From positions 1,061,034-1,125,033 of the forward strand of contig CAJFCJ010000015.1 of the NCBI GenBank assembly GCA_904063045.1: a stretch of 64,000 nt of DNA. Direction: 5' to 3'. The notes under the pieces are model-generated. The model saw only the letters and a program-made list of their open reading frames with translations, was not told where the DNA came from and ran no database searches. The position numbers were made by a program, and so were the translations under genes. Positions 1 to 11,890 of this stretch are shown in pieces (position 1 is the stretch's first letter; every line of letters starts with the position of its first letter). This DNA comes from Dimorphilus gyrociliatus. Taxonomy: Eukaryota; Annelida; Polychaeta; Dinophilidae.

Positions 1-62
1 AAATTTTTTCAACAGTCACTTTGACTATTATTTGCTTTATACATACTTGTTTATCGTTGTAG

Positions 63-786
63 ATCGCCAGTATCAAAAAGTAATTCGCGTCCCTCCTTAA
101 GCAAGAAGTTTGATGACTTAAAAACCGGTGCTAAAAATAAATTCTCCAAACTACGTAAAGCAATAAGCATGGACAAATTGAATAATACAAGATATAGCGA
201 TCATTATATTTTCGAAGAGTCGCCTATCATTCACGATCAAAATATGAAACGTAGTAAAACTAAATCTCTTCTCAACATAACTGAGAAGCTTGGTTTTAAG
301 AAGAAAACTAAAAAGTATATCTATTTCTTTTTACTTTAACTCTATGCTTTCATAAATTTCTTATCTTGATAACTTTTAAAATAGAACTAAGGGTATTGAA
401 TTACCAACTGGAAGACTGGTAACAGTTCACGGTGATGGAAGCCATCAAGTTGAACTTAGAAGACCTATGGGTCAACCTTTTGGCTTTTACATTGCTCAAG
501 GAAATCAGAAAACTAATGGTGGTTAGTAGAGATGCTCTTTCAATTTAACCAAATTCTAAAAATGTTTCTTCCAAATGTCTTAGGTCTATTTATTTCAAGA
601 ATAAGCCAAAACATCCCTCAGACAACTTTCGATGGCTTATTGAATCTAGGAGATGAAATTCTTATGATAAATAATATTCCAATAAAAAGAATGAATATAG
701 ATGATGTTTATGATATATTTGGTCGAGAATTTAGCATCGATCTTAGACTTTTACCATATTCCTCCAGAAAAGAAAACGTACTATAG
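63..786 (+). CDS. PDZ-domain protein, 3' exons (partial)
   Basis: Three in-phase exons (about 63-314, 385-521, 584-786) end at TAG 784-786; the 5' part lies before the window. The first exon is basic and Ser/Lys-rich (KLRKAISMDK, LLNITEKLGFKKK). The next two form one PDZ domain: VELRRPMGQPFGFYIAQGN supplies the carboxylate-binding loop (PFGF in place of GLGF), and LNLGDEILMINNIPI is the typical PDZ strand-helix segment. The chain ends shortly after the domain. A C-terminal PDZ preceded by a basic linker resembles vertebrate KIAA1614-like proteins, but that match is from memory and weak. Expected role is binding C-terminal peptides of membrane or junction proteins (family knowledge). Exon borders follow GT-AG with reading frame kept. 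Confidence 0.72.
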
Positions 787-1053
787 TCTATTTTTCTATG
801 TTTTCACGAAACTACTGCATCTTTCTGAATTTTTAAATACAATTTATATTCTAAATTGGAAACATTGTTCAATTATATATTTTAATTAAATTTATTCAAT
901 GTATCAACAATTTCTTGATTAAATCAAAAACATAAGGCAATTTATACAGGAATTATATATTTGGAATTAGTTGACAATATTAACGTTAACAGTAGAAATG
1001 GCATGCTATACACCCCAATGTAATTCATGTTGTACATTTATTTCTTTATTTAA

Positions 1054-1090
<37 letters not shown>

Positions 1091-1126
1091 ATTGTATATA
1101 ATTTTTATGATTATTTAAATAACTTG
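787..1126. other. Convergent intergenic spacer with TA microsatellite
   Basis: This is the short gap between the PDZ gene stop (+) and the EMC7 stop (-). It holds AT-rich sequence, an alternating TA run at about 1061-1087 and presumably both 3' UTRs. I see no coding exon. Confidence 0.6.
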
Positions 1127-3395
1127 CTACCGTTTCTTTTGTTTTTGCTGAGGTTTAGCATTGCCTCCGAAGAACCCAGTAAGAGTTTCACTCAAGTCGA
1201 AGTTACTTTTTGGCGCCGTCAACATATTCATTTGCGATTGCATTTCCTGTAAATTAAATCTTTATGATGTATTGAAAAAAAAAATTGTACAATATTTACC
1301 TTTTGCGTTTCGGGATCTTGGGCATTCATTAGCTTTGGTAAAACCATAACCATCAGTAAAGGCAAAACCATCATCAAAACCTACAAGTTAGCAATATGAA
1401 AACTTTAAACATAAAAAATAAATAAAGAAAAAAAATAATATATACCATAGGATTGAATAGTAAATCGGAGACGCTCCATTTTTCTCTTTGTTGAAAGTAT
1501 GGTGCTTTTCCTTTTGCTTTCAATTTGAGTGGATATTTAATCTGGAAAGGACAAACATATTATGATATTAAAGAGTTTTGAACTCTAAGGACAAAGGCAA
1601 AGCAAATACGTATTCCCAAGAAACTCAAACTTACCGTCGATATATCATTCAACTTGACATTATTCAATCTTCTAGCTCTATGTTTTCCTTTCGCATTAAT
1701 ATCAACCCGTACTGGTTCGAAAGCGTAGTCAGGGTGAATAACTTCAACAACATAGGATCCCGATGGTAAATTATTGACAAAAAACGTACCATCGCTCCTA
1801 GAAAAGTGGAAATAATTTCATTAAGTGTTCATCAAGTGGCAGAGCAAATATAGTCTGTCTTTTTCAGATGATTAATCTATCAATTGAGTTAAAGATCGAT
1901 TGCATGTTTTGCCTTGAGGGTTTGTATTTAAAGTTATGGTACGTGTAAAACTTTCATTTGTAACTTAGAAGATGGCTACAAACGCTACAACGATTGATAA
2001 CGTACCCGATGTGATACATATTATACTACAAACATTGTTAGGTTTCGTAACAATCTTTGGTACTTTTGGTAACATTATTACGATTATTGCCGCTAGAACA
2101 ACCAGAAGTTTACACTCTACTCCCAATGTATACGTTATTAATTTGGCAATTTGTGATTCTTTCGTTTGTGCTATCATCATGCCTCTGTCAGCAATTAGCC
2201 TCGATTATAAATTTCCAGATCTAATGTGTAAATTAATTGGCTATCCAAATCTAGTGTTCTTACAGGTATCTGTTTTAAACTTGGGTCTAGTAGCTTTGAA
2301 CAGATATATTCTGGTTTGTCATTCAAGAGGAACGTACATGTCTATTTATGTGACCCGTAATGTAGCCTTGACAGTTGTAGGTAGTTGGGCAATCCCAGCT
2401 TTGTTATTTGCAAGTCCATTTATTGGTTTTGGAACTTATGGATACAACGTTAAATTTGGAGCTTGTATATTCATTGCTTACGATACAACATCTTATTGGT
2501 TTATATTTACTATGGCTGACTGTATAATAATATTCCCTACGTTACTGCTTACGTTATATTGTTATATAAAAATAATGGCTAAATTTAAAGAAAGTAAGAG
2601 TAAAGTTCAAGGAGGAAATACAACTATTGGTCAATCTTCCAGCCATGATAATGAACAATCGAAAATAGGGTATATTTAAAAATATCAACTTAAATTTTCA
2701 TTTAAATCATTACTCCTTTCAGAGAGAACTTACAAGCCGGTTCAAAGGCAGATAAAAGTTCGCACAAACAATTAAGAACACTTGTAAAAAACTTATTTGT
2801 AGTTTGGATTACATTTTTAACATTTTGGTTTCCTTTCATCTTTATATACAAAATTGACTATCATGGAAGTCTACCAGCTACTCTGTATTCTATCTTTTTT
2901 GTTATTGCACAGTGTAATTCGGGGGTGAACTTTATTATTTATGCTTGTATGAATAATACGTACAAAAATGCCTATAAAAGATTACTGCTTTGCAGAGGAT
3001 TGTATTCTAATAACTAAACCTATAAGTTTTTATCAGTGTCATGATGTTGTGATTTAGCACAAATTTGCAAATTAAAATGAACATTTTTCTAACACATGAA
3101 AAACTCTGTCTATCATCGTTTTATTATTTTCATGGTATTGTTTGATTGTTGTTTCCTAAAAATGTTAATTCATTTTGTTTAAAACGTTAACTTACTTTAA
3201 AAATCCCAAATATCGTCCGCCATCAGCGAGTACCCTAGTTGATGAAATCCATTCCTGTTCACTAGGAAACGGGAGGAGGACCTTTCCTTCTATTGAATAT
3301 CTTTGAAAGTCAATAATTTCTTCTTTATCACATTTTATAGTATATAATAAACCAAAAATGCAAAGATTGACGAGAATTTGTTTATACCATGCCAT
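1127..3395 (-). CDS. EMC7: ER membrane protein complex subunit 7
   Basis: EMC7 is a subunit of the ER membrane insertase that inserts tail-anchored and multipass proteins. Five exons join in phase: 3395-3196, 1797-1635, 1541-1446, 1380-1300 and 1246-1127, giving about 219 residues (human about 242). Exon 1 has a signal peptide (MAWYKQILVNLCIFGLLYTI) and the start of the lumenal beta-sandwich (WISSTRVLADGG, YLGFLK). Exon 2 continues it with SDGTFFVNNLPSGSYVVEV. Exons 3-4 hold the conserved FNPM segment and the transmembrane helix rich in M, V and L. Exon 5 is the cytosolic tail, ending in lysines and arginine. Intron 1 (3195-1798) is about 1.4 kb, far longer than its neighbours, because it contains a whole GPCR gene on the other strand. 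The start codon is about 115 bp from that of IFT46, divergent. Confidence 0.93.
1972..3017 (+). CDS. Rhodopsin-like (class A) GPCR nested in EMC7 intron
   Basis: Two exons (1972-2669, 2723-3017) join in phase to give about 330 residues with seven predicted membrane helices. Landmarks: TM1 with GNIITIIAARTTRSL; TM2 with NLAICDSF (the conserved Asp); Cys before TM3 (DLMCKL); TM3 end ALNRYILVCH, so NRY replaces DRY; TM4 with GSWAIPALLFASP; TM6 VWITFLTFWFPFIF; TM7 NSGVNFIIYACMNNTY, a variant of NPxxY. The N-terminus is short and has no signal peptide. NRY is found in melatonin receptors and in Drosophila moody/Tre1, so that branch is the best guess; the ligand cannot be inferred. The second exon lies before the EMC7 first coding exon on the other strand, so the whole gene sits inside EMC7 intron 1. 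The start is the first ATG ahead of TM1. Confidence 0.9.
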
Positions 3396-3510
3396 TTCTA
3401 AAGTCTATGAACGTATGAAGTGTGACTAAAAAATACTCGATTCAAAAGTAAAAAAACACATTTGCAATGACGGGAAGCGGATGTGCATTCCCCGGCAACC
3501 AAATAAACTG
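3396..3510. promoter_or_regulatory. Bidirectional EMC7/IFT46 promoter with X-box-like half-site
   Basis: Only about 115 bp separate the divergent start codons of EMC7 and IFT46. Position 3494-3500 reads GGCAACC, the reverse of GGTTGCC, an RFX X-box half-site; the other half (around 3485-3493) is imperfect. RFX factors control intraflagellar-transport genes in animals, so this fits IFT46. It lies only about 10 nt upstream of the ATG. An ETS-like GGGAAGCGGA (about 3473-3482) lies beside it. The sites are seen; their function is inference. Confidence 0.45.
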
Positions 3511-5741
3511 ATGGCAAGTGAAGAAGAAAATCAAGCCGTAAGTATTGTTTATAAAATATATTCGGAATAAGCTCTCATGTTTTATTTTTTGTGGAAAATA
3601 ATATATACCTATATGAAATAGTTGACATGAGTTTGTATTTTTAAATTCAATGTTACTTTACGCATTACAATTTCCAGCCCCTATCGCATAAAAATCAGAT
3701 GTACGATGAATCCTTAGAAGTTCCAGACGCAGAAGACGTCCCTTCGTTGTGTACACCATCGCCTAACATGGCTTCAATCGGAAATCAAGGTGATATTAAT
3801 CACCTGAACAAACTTTTTTTTATCCTTCATCTTGCACTTTTGTACAATATAAGTTATTTAAATATTTGTATATAACTAAGTTTTATTCTTTTGCGAAGAA
3901 TGGATGCTAGTTGCAGTATTATGAATCCGTCTTTCAAAATAAGATCTATCTGTTTTTTTACGTTTGCAGTGGTTCCTCTTATTGTTGTCAATAGTTCAGT
4001 AGGATATCATAAAGCGCTAAGATCTTATTGAAATGTAAAAATATGCGATACAGACTTTTTATTCATTATTTTCGGTATGGCATGAATCACCCACGTCTAT
4101 TGATATCTTGAAATTAACACCTTTCGTTAGAATTGCATTCATAAATCCCAATCTGAACGTTATCATCAATGTTTCATATTTATGCTTTTTGTGACGTCAA
4201 TCTACATAGTCTAACCTTCAACATTTCAAATCTTAAAGAAACGACTCTATAGCTAGCTCATTGGTTTATTTCGACCAATCTGAGTTGCTTTTCTAAATAT
4301 TTAATTGACATTCGATAGCAATTAAAATTCCTAGCAAAATTCAGTTGAGTTCAGTCAGCTATATTGTTACTTTGCTTAAAGTTTCCATACATAAATATAC
4401 GTATATACGGTCAAATTTGGATTTCATTTCAGACGATAACGACTCAGACGAAACAATCGGAAATTCTCCTCACCCAGACTCCAGAATGGACAACTCAATA
4501 ACATCAGAAAATGAACAACCAGGATTAGATCTGAAACAAAAAGTTATTTACGTTCAAATATTTTGTGGCGCCTTTCTTGTAAATATATAACTACTGTACA
4601 GAAATTTCAACCTTCTAATTTAAAAGACGATGATAATGACTCTGGATCGTCATTAGCTGATGATGATGATGAAGAAGATGACGAAGATGATGATGGAGCC
4701 GAGGCTGCATTTGAAGGGTTAATATACATTTTCCTTTTTCAATTTTAAATATACTTTCAAAGATTTCGAAACAAATAGAGCATACGATCCCGACGAATAC
4801 TCAAATTTGCCAGTTTCAGCCGAAATAAGCGATCTCTTTCAATATATCACAAGATATACTCCACAAACAATTGAGCTAGATCACTGTCTAAAACCGTTTA
4901 TTCCCGATTTTATACCGTCAGTTGGTGACATTGACGCCTTTATCAAAGTAAGTTCAGAGTTAAAATGCTCAATGAGATTGTAATAAATATACGAAATTGT
5001 ATTCTCTCAATCAGGTACCTAGGCCAGATGGAATTGATGAGAAGCTTGGTCTTCTAATTTTGGATGAGCCATGTGCAAAACAAAGCGATCCTGTTGTATT
5101 AGAAATGCAAATTCGATCTAAATCGAAACATACTCATGCCAAATCGATGATTGTAAAGAATATCGATAATGCAAGAAAGGATCCAAAAGCAATAGATAAT
5201 TGGTGTAAAAGTATTGCAGATATTAGAAAAACTCAACCACCACCCACAGTTCATTATTCCAGAAATATGCCCAATATTGATACTCTTATGGAGGAGTGGC
5301 CACCTGAATTTGAAGAACTTCTCAAAGAAGTAATTAATAAAATTATTAGTCATTGAGCTAAATTATTAATATAAATCATTTATTTTAATTTAGATAAAAC
5401 TACCATCAGCGGATTTGGACTCTGATCTTAAAACCTACACAGATATGATTTGTGGTAAACAAAAGTTCATAACTAGAATAATCTTATTAATTAAGAGATT
5501 TTTCTTTCCCTCTATTATTAGCCATATTGGATATTCCGATCTATAAGAATAGAATTCAGTCCCTTCATGTATTATTTACACTGTTTTCAGAATTTAAAAA
5601 TTCTCAGGTAAATTTTCTTTCCAATTGAAAATTGATTTTACTGATATACTGCTTTAATCACAACAGCATTTCCGAAACCTGGCCGCTGATAATAAACTGG
5701 ACAATGCATTAAAAGATCAAGAAGAGAGACTAGTTTTATAA
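3511..5741 (+). CDS. IFT46: Intraflagellar transport protein 46
   Basis: IFT46 is a core IFT-B subunit required to build cilia and carry outer dynein arms. Nine exons join in phase: 3511-3537, 3678-3789, 4433-4542, 4602-4717, 4779-4947, 5015-5329, 5394-5454, 5522-5607 and 5667-5741, about 356 residues. The N-terminal third is acidic and low-complexity, with runs of Asp/Glu near 4660-4710. The conserved domain begins at YDPDEYSNLPVSAEI and includes DLFQYITRYTPQTIELDH, FIPDFIPSVGDIDAFIKVPR, GLLILDEP, KQSDP, MPNIDTLMEEWPPEFEELL and DMICAILDIPIY, closely matching vertebrate IFT46. Intron 2 (3790-4432) is about 640 nt, unusually long for this gene; I found no second gene in it. The end of exon 3 (about 4542) is the least certain border. 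Confidence 0.95.
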
Positions 5742-6196
5742 GAGATTAATATACAAAAATACCACAAAGAAAACTCTTTCTATCCAATTAGCTTGTAAAA
5801 GAAAGTTAATACTTTACTATTTAATTATTGTAATGGAATTAAGAAAAGAATATCGTATTTCCTTCTGAATCAATAAATTGCAAAAGAAAAACAAAATATT
5901 TTGTGTATTCATACAACTTTGCAGACATTTATTATGGATTTATTATAAACAATGGATCTTTCTTATCGTTATTATGCTTAGTACAATGCTTCAACATTTT
6001 CAAAATCCAATGGGTATGTCTATTTATGGTGAAGGAAAATAATTAGAAAAAATTGAAATTTCAAATACATAATAGGGAAAATATTTTTTAATAAACGCTT
6101 TAAACTGTTTTAAAACAAACTTATTTTATTGCAAAAGTCCGAAATTGAATATAGCAATTTCCGTCTGTAGTTTAGGTATATCGTACGTGCGAGATT
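5742..6196. other. Intergenic region, IFT46 3' UTR to eIF3c promoter
   Basis: AT-rich sequence with no coding exon recognised. AATAAA-like signals at about 5870 probably serve IFT46. The downstream end runs into the eIF3c non-coding first exon. Confidence 0.55.
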
Positions 6197-6500
6197 CTCG
6201 TCCTTTTTTCCGAGAGCTGCTTCTGCGGAGTGGCTACAAAGTAAGTTAGACATTATCACATTTATACTTTATGTAATTTGGACTTTGAAGCTAATTTTAG
6301 AATTGTTAATATGCATTTATATAAATACTAAATATCTGGTTGTATAAATTAATGAAAAAAATATTGTTGACGTTGCAAATGCGTTTTGATGATTACCACG
6401 TGTTAGGTTGCCGGCATTTTGTAACATTACACTTTAATTTTTCTGTTTTAACTACAGTTTAATTTGAAAAGAAGTTAAGGAAGCATAAGATAGCGAAAAA
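6197..6500 (+). promoter_or_regulatory. eIF3c 5' UTR: pyrimidine tract, non-coding exon and intron
   Basis: CTCGTCCTTTTTTCC at about 6197-6211 looks like an initiator with a terminal oligopyrimidine tract. It is followed by a short exon ending at a consensus donor (GTAAGT, 6241). The acceptor CAG is at 6455-6457 and the eIF3c ATG follows at 6501. TOP-like leaders are common on translation-factor mRNAs, giving growth-linked translational control. The transcript start is inferred. Confidence 0.45.
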
Positions 6501-9475
6501 ATGTCCAAGTTTTTCGCCGCTTCGGACTCGGATAGCGAGACTTCGAGTGATGAAATGATTCAAGACCACCGCCAAATACGAACTCAGGCGTAAGTTAGGA
6601 GTCAAAATTAACAATATGTAGTTCTATAGAACTATCAACAACAGGGTTACGTACCAATGGAGTGACTCTGAAGATGAAGAAAAGAGAGTTGTTCGAAGCA
6701 TGAAAGATAAGAGGTAGAGTTACTTTTATTTTTATATATAATGCACCATTAAATGCTGACTTTTCGACCTATGTTTGGCTTGAAGTCAGTAAGCAACGAC
6801 CGGTGCAAAAGCAATACACTTTTCAAAACTCGTTTAGTAAATACAATTTTACTGAACGAATCCTGTCAAAGTGAACACGTGTAGTTAAGGCATTTTCCGA
6901 AAAATTTCATTTCAAAATGTAATCTTTTTTATATCATTCAGATTCGATGAAATTAAGAATGTCATCAAACATGTGACAAATCATAAAAAAATTAAAGATA
7001 TGGCGAAAGTCTTATCCAGTTTTGAAGATTTGTGCAAGGTTTATGAAAAATCAAGAAGGGTTTTGGAGAAAGAATCAATTTCAACGCCAAGGTTTTTCAT
7101 TAAATGCCTGGCAGAATTGGAAGACTTTATTAACGAGGTTTGGGAAGATAAGGAGGGCAAGAAACTAATGAGCAAAAATAATGCCAAAAGTTTGACAGCT
7201 TTAAGACAAAAATTTCGTAAATTTCTGAAGCAAAGTTTTGAGAATGAAGTCAATAATTATAGAGCAGCACCAGATGGGGAAGAAGTGGAAGAAGAAAGCG
7301 AAGAAGGTGATCAAGAAAAGGTCGACACCGTTGTTCCCAAGGAAGAAGTTCCCAAAGGTAAATAATGGGAATGCAGTCAACAGGATTTCTCAAAGTTATT
7401 CAATTTTTCAGAAATTCCAGAGGAACAGTCCGATTCCGATTCTTGGTTTGAAAGTTCTTCGTCTGAAGAGTCCAGCGATGACGATCCAGAAAATTTGACT
7501 CTTGAATACTTCAGAAAGAATCGTACGGCTGATGGAGATTCAAAGAAGAAAAAAACTGAGAAAAAGAAAAAGCCCAAAGAATTCAAACCGATTCGTGATA
7601 GCGATGAGGAATGGACTGAAGTTACATCGGTGGAACGACCTAAATTATTCCCTAAAGATGCAGAGATCACCATAGAAGCTGTACTAAAAAAAATGGTTGA
7701 ATTTGTTGCAACAAGAGGGAAAAAAGGCACAGACAGATATCAAATGGTAGAAGTATTGGTTGAACTAAGAAAAATTTGTTTTGCACATAATTTAGGAGAT
7801 GGAATTCAAATAAAAATTCTATTCTCCTTGCTGCCTGCTATTTTTGATTACAATCCAAACATGGCCACTTGCATGAAAAGCGAAATGTGGGAACAAACCC
7901 TGATTTGTATGGAAGAACTTATGGAATTACTAGAATGTAATCCCGATATTCATGTTGGTGAGCATATTCCGGAAGATTCAGAATGTCTAGAAGGCGAAGT
8001 TCGCATTCGAGGCTCTATTTTATCACTCGTTGAAAGACTAGATGAAGAATTTACTAAAATGCTACAATCTGTTGATGCTCATAGCACAGACTATGTAGAA
8101 AGATTAAGGTAAGTCATCTATAGTCTTGTTTTAGCTCATTTTCACTAAATTCCCTGTACTTTACAGAGATGAACGAAAAGTTTACGAACTAATTGTTCGT
8201 ACTGAGAAGTATATAGAATCTAAATTCTATACAACATCCGATGAAATATGTAGAATATACCTAAAGAGAATAGAATATATCCACTATAAATTTGATGCCA
8301 AAGTTGTTGACGACCCCAGCAAGTTAACTGAAGAAGACGATCCTGTGAAAATAATGGATAGATTAAGTAAATATATATATACAAAGGATATGACAGATAG
8401 AATTAGAACGAGGGCAATCTTATGCCAGATTTACCATCATGCCATTCATGATAAATGGTTTGAGGCCAGAGATTTAATGTTAATGTCCCATCTACAAGAC
8501 ACAATCGCTCATTCCGATGTTCCTACTCAGATACTATATAATCGTGCAATGGTTCAATTAGGACTTTGTGCGTTTAGGCAAGGACACATTAAAGATGCTC
8601 ATAATTGTTTAGTAGATATGCAAAGTGGAGGTAGATCTAAGGAGCTTTTGGCTCAAGGTTTATTGATGCAAAGAGCCCATGAAAGAACAGCAGAACAAGA
8701 AAAGCTTGAAAAGAGACGCCAAATACCTTACCATCGACACATTAATCTTGAACTGTTGGAGTGCGTCTATCTTATATCTGCAATGCTGTTAGAGGTACCA
8801 TACTTAGCCGCACACGAATTAGACGCAAGAAGGAGAATGATATCTAAAAATTTTCATCACGTTCTAAGACTTTCTGAAAAACAAGCTGTAGTAGGACCTC
8901 CTGAAACTATGAGGGAACACATTGTTGCGGCTTCAAAAGCAATGAAGGTTGGAGACTGGTTGGCATGCAAACAATATTTAATTAATGAAAAGATGCAGCA
9001 AAAAGTCTGGTCTCTCATCCACAAATCGACAGCAGTTAAATCTATGTTAGAAAGAAAAATACAAGAAGAAAGCCTTAGGACTTATCTATTTACATATGCT
9101 CATGTATATAACTCATTATCCCTTGAGTCGGTCTGTTTTCAATTTGAGTTACCAATGTCTGTAGTTCACTCAATAATCTCTAAAATGATCATTAACGAGG
9201 AGCTGATGGCTTCTCTTGATGAGCCAACTAAAACTCTTGTAATGCACAGGACAGAGCCAACACATGTTCAGGCACTATGCTTGCAATTGTCTGAAAAAGT
9301 GTCAAATTTAATTGAAACAAATGAAAAATTAGCGGAAATGAAACATGGAAGCTATTTTTTCAAACAAAATAACTCTAATTCAGGGCAACAACAAAATAGA
9401 CAAAATGAAGATTATCCCAGAAGATCTCAAACACAACAAAGGGGAGATAGGCAAAGAAATGTTAGATTTGCCTAA
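6501..9475 (+). CDS. EIF3C: Eukaryotic translation initiation factor 3 subunit C
   Basis: eIF3c is a core scaffold subunit of eIF3 that contacts the 40S subunit, eIF1 and eIF5. The start [18 protein letters not shown] is diagnostic, followed by [20 protein letters not shown] and [18 protein letters not shown]. An acidic/lysine-rich linker lies at about 7270-7620. The large C-terminal part (8166-9475) carries [56 protein letters not shown] and the PCI-domain segment around [20 protein letters not shown]. The tail is Gln/Asn/Arg-rich. Introns are short and lie mainly in the 5' third and near 8109-8165. Total length is about 890 residues (human 913). No break is seen. Confidence 0.96.
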
Positions 9476-9835
9476 TTCAATTTCCATAAAATTACGTTCT
9501 TATATTACACATTTTCGTTATTTATTATTTAAATACAGCACACCAGATGCCTGAAATGTATTTGCATACTTTTTTTTAGATTGTTTAATATACATACATT
9601 TTATTTTTTTTTTCAATAAATTATTACCGAAGAAAACATTTATTCAATATAATGACTCGTAAATGTGAGATTATTACATTAACTCTTCCTTGAGTGGACG
9701 AAATTGTAGAATTTTAATGGATGAGAATCGTTTTGCGCTAAACATGGACACCGCGATTTAATGGACACATTATCGGTGTTTTGTTCATGTCACTGGTTTC
9801 TTAACAAAAATTGGGCAATTTGAGGCTTGGGAAAA
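9476..9835. other. Intergenic spacer eIF3c-SOSS-B
   Basis: Short tandem spacer containing the eIF3c 3' UTR (AATAAA at about 9615-9620) and the SOSS-B leader. No coding exon is seen. Confidence 0.5.
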
Positions 9836-10750
<915 letters not shown>

Positions 10751-11037
10751 TTTGTTTTAATTAACTCAATTGTTTAATTTCTGATTTTAAAAAAGTTATA
10801 GTTTGTTGATAATAAATTAAATAGGAATTTCCCTGTGTACCACACAAATAAAATCTGTTTATCATACAATCTTAAGAAAAATAATAAATAAGAGAGATAT
10901 TTTATCCGATAGATGGGGCTTTTGGGAAAATACTGAGTCTAATTTTCGATAAGTGCATTTAAGTCGTAGAATTGCACAAGTGGATGATATTTTGTATTAT
11001 TATTTAATTCTGAGACGTTTTAAGAAACAACCAAGAT

Positions 11038-11890
11038 ATGAGACCTGATCATCATAAAAAACGAAAAAATTATAGATATAAAAAGGCTCATGGAATAGTA
11101 GATCAGAAAGAAGAAAGCACAGACTCAAAGGAAACCACTAATAACAAGTCAAAGAAGACGAAATCAAATAAAAAGCCAAAGAAACCCGAGAAAAAACCTA
11201 TTGAAAAAGTTCCTGAGAATGACAAAGAAAAAGAGAAGAATGATGACGATCCCAAAGCAGAAGGTGATGAATCTGAAGCTGAAGACTTTAGAAAACGTGA
11301 AATATGCAGTAATTGGTCGAAGTATGAAGAGCCGTCAAGTGAAGAGGTGGAAGATGAAGAAGACGAAGATGATGATTATTCGGATGACGATTTCGATTTA
11401 CAGGCCATGATAGATAAAGGCACTAAAAAATTTCAGGTGGAGGAAAATAAATCATGGGTAAGAGAAATGGAAGAGAAAGACGCTGAACCTCTTAACTTGG
11501 ACGATTTCAATAAAGAATTCTTTGAAGTATTAACACTTTATTGATTGCGAGAGTATTAACGCTCTAACCTACTTTTGTTTTTATTTTCATTAGGAGGAAG
11601 CTGATAGAGAATTCATCGAACGAGCTAAACTAGACTACGAAAGTAAAGAGGAAACAACTATAACCAAAGAAGAACCCGATGAATTGGATATTTTATTAAG
11701 GGCAACCGAATCAACAATAAAAGAAGCCGATAATAATGATATAGACGATTTACTAAATACTTTAGCAATTAAAAGCGAACCTTCAAAATTAACTGCAGAG
11801 CACAAGCATCCAACAAGAAATTTGATAAATACCAACCAACAAACAATGGACGATTTCTTGGATTCATTAGATAAAGTTATTGATTCATAG
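11038..11890 (+). CDS. AVEN: Aven-like cell-death/ATM regulator
   Basis: Two exons (11038-11526, 11594-11890) give 261 residues. The N-terminal third is very basic (Lys/Ser/Asn-rich), followed by acidic ICSNWSKYEEPSSEEVEDE and FQVEENKSWVREMEEK. Exon 2 has DELDILLRATE, DIDDLLNTLAI and a terminal TMDDFLDSLDKVI. Vertebrate Aven has the same order: an NWERYEE segment, F.EEKEW, ELDLLLNLD and a C-terminal ELEDWLDSMI. Aven binds Bcl-xL/Apaf-1 and activates ATM/ATR; the vertebrate RGG-rich N-terminus is replaced here by lysine-rich sequence. Recognition rests on short motifs in a low-complexity protein, so confidence is moderate. Confidence 0.72.

Noticed and set aside
971-1349. Open frames on the + strand
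   Set aside because: They are antisense shadows of EMC7 exons and a TA repeat.
7238-7730. Other-frame open stretches over the eIF3c acidic/lysine linker
   Set aside because: Low-complexity purine-rich sequence opens several frames; only the eIF3c frame joins conserved exons.
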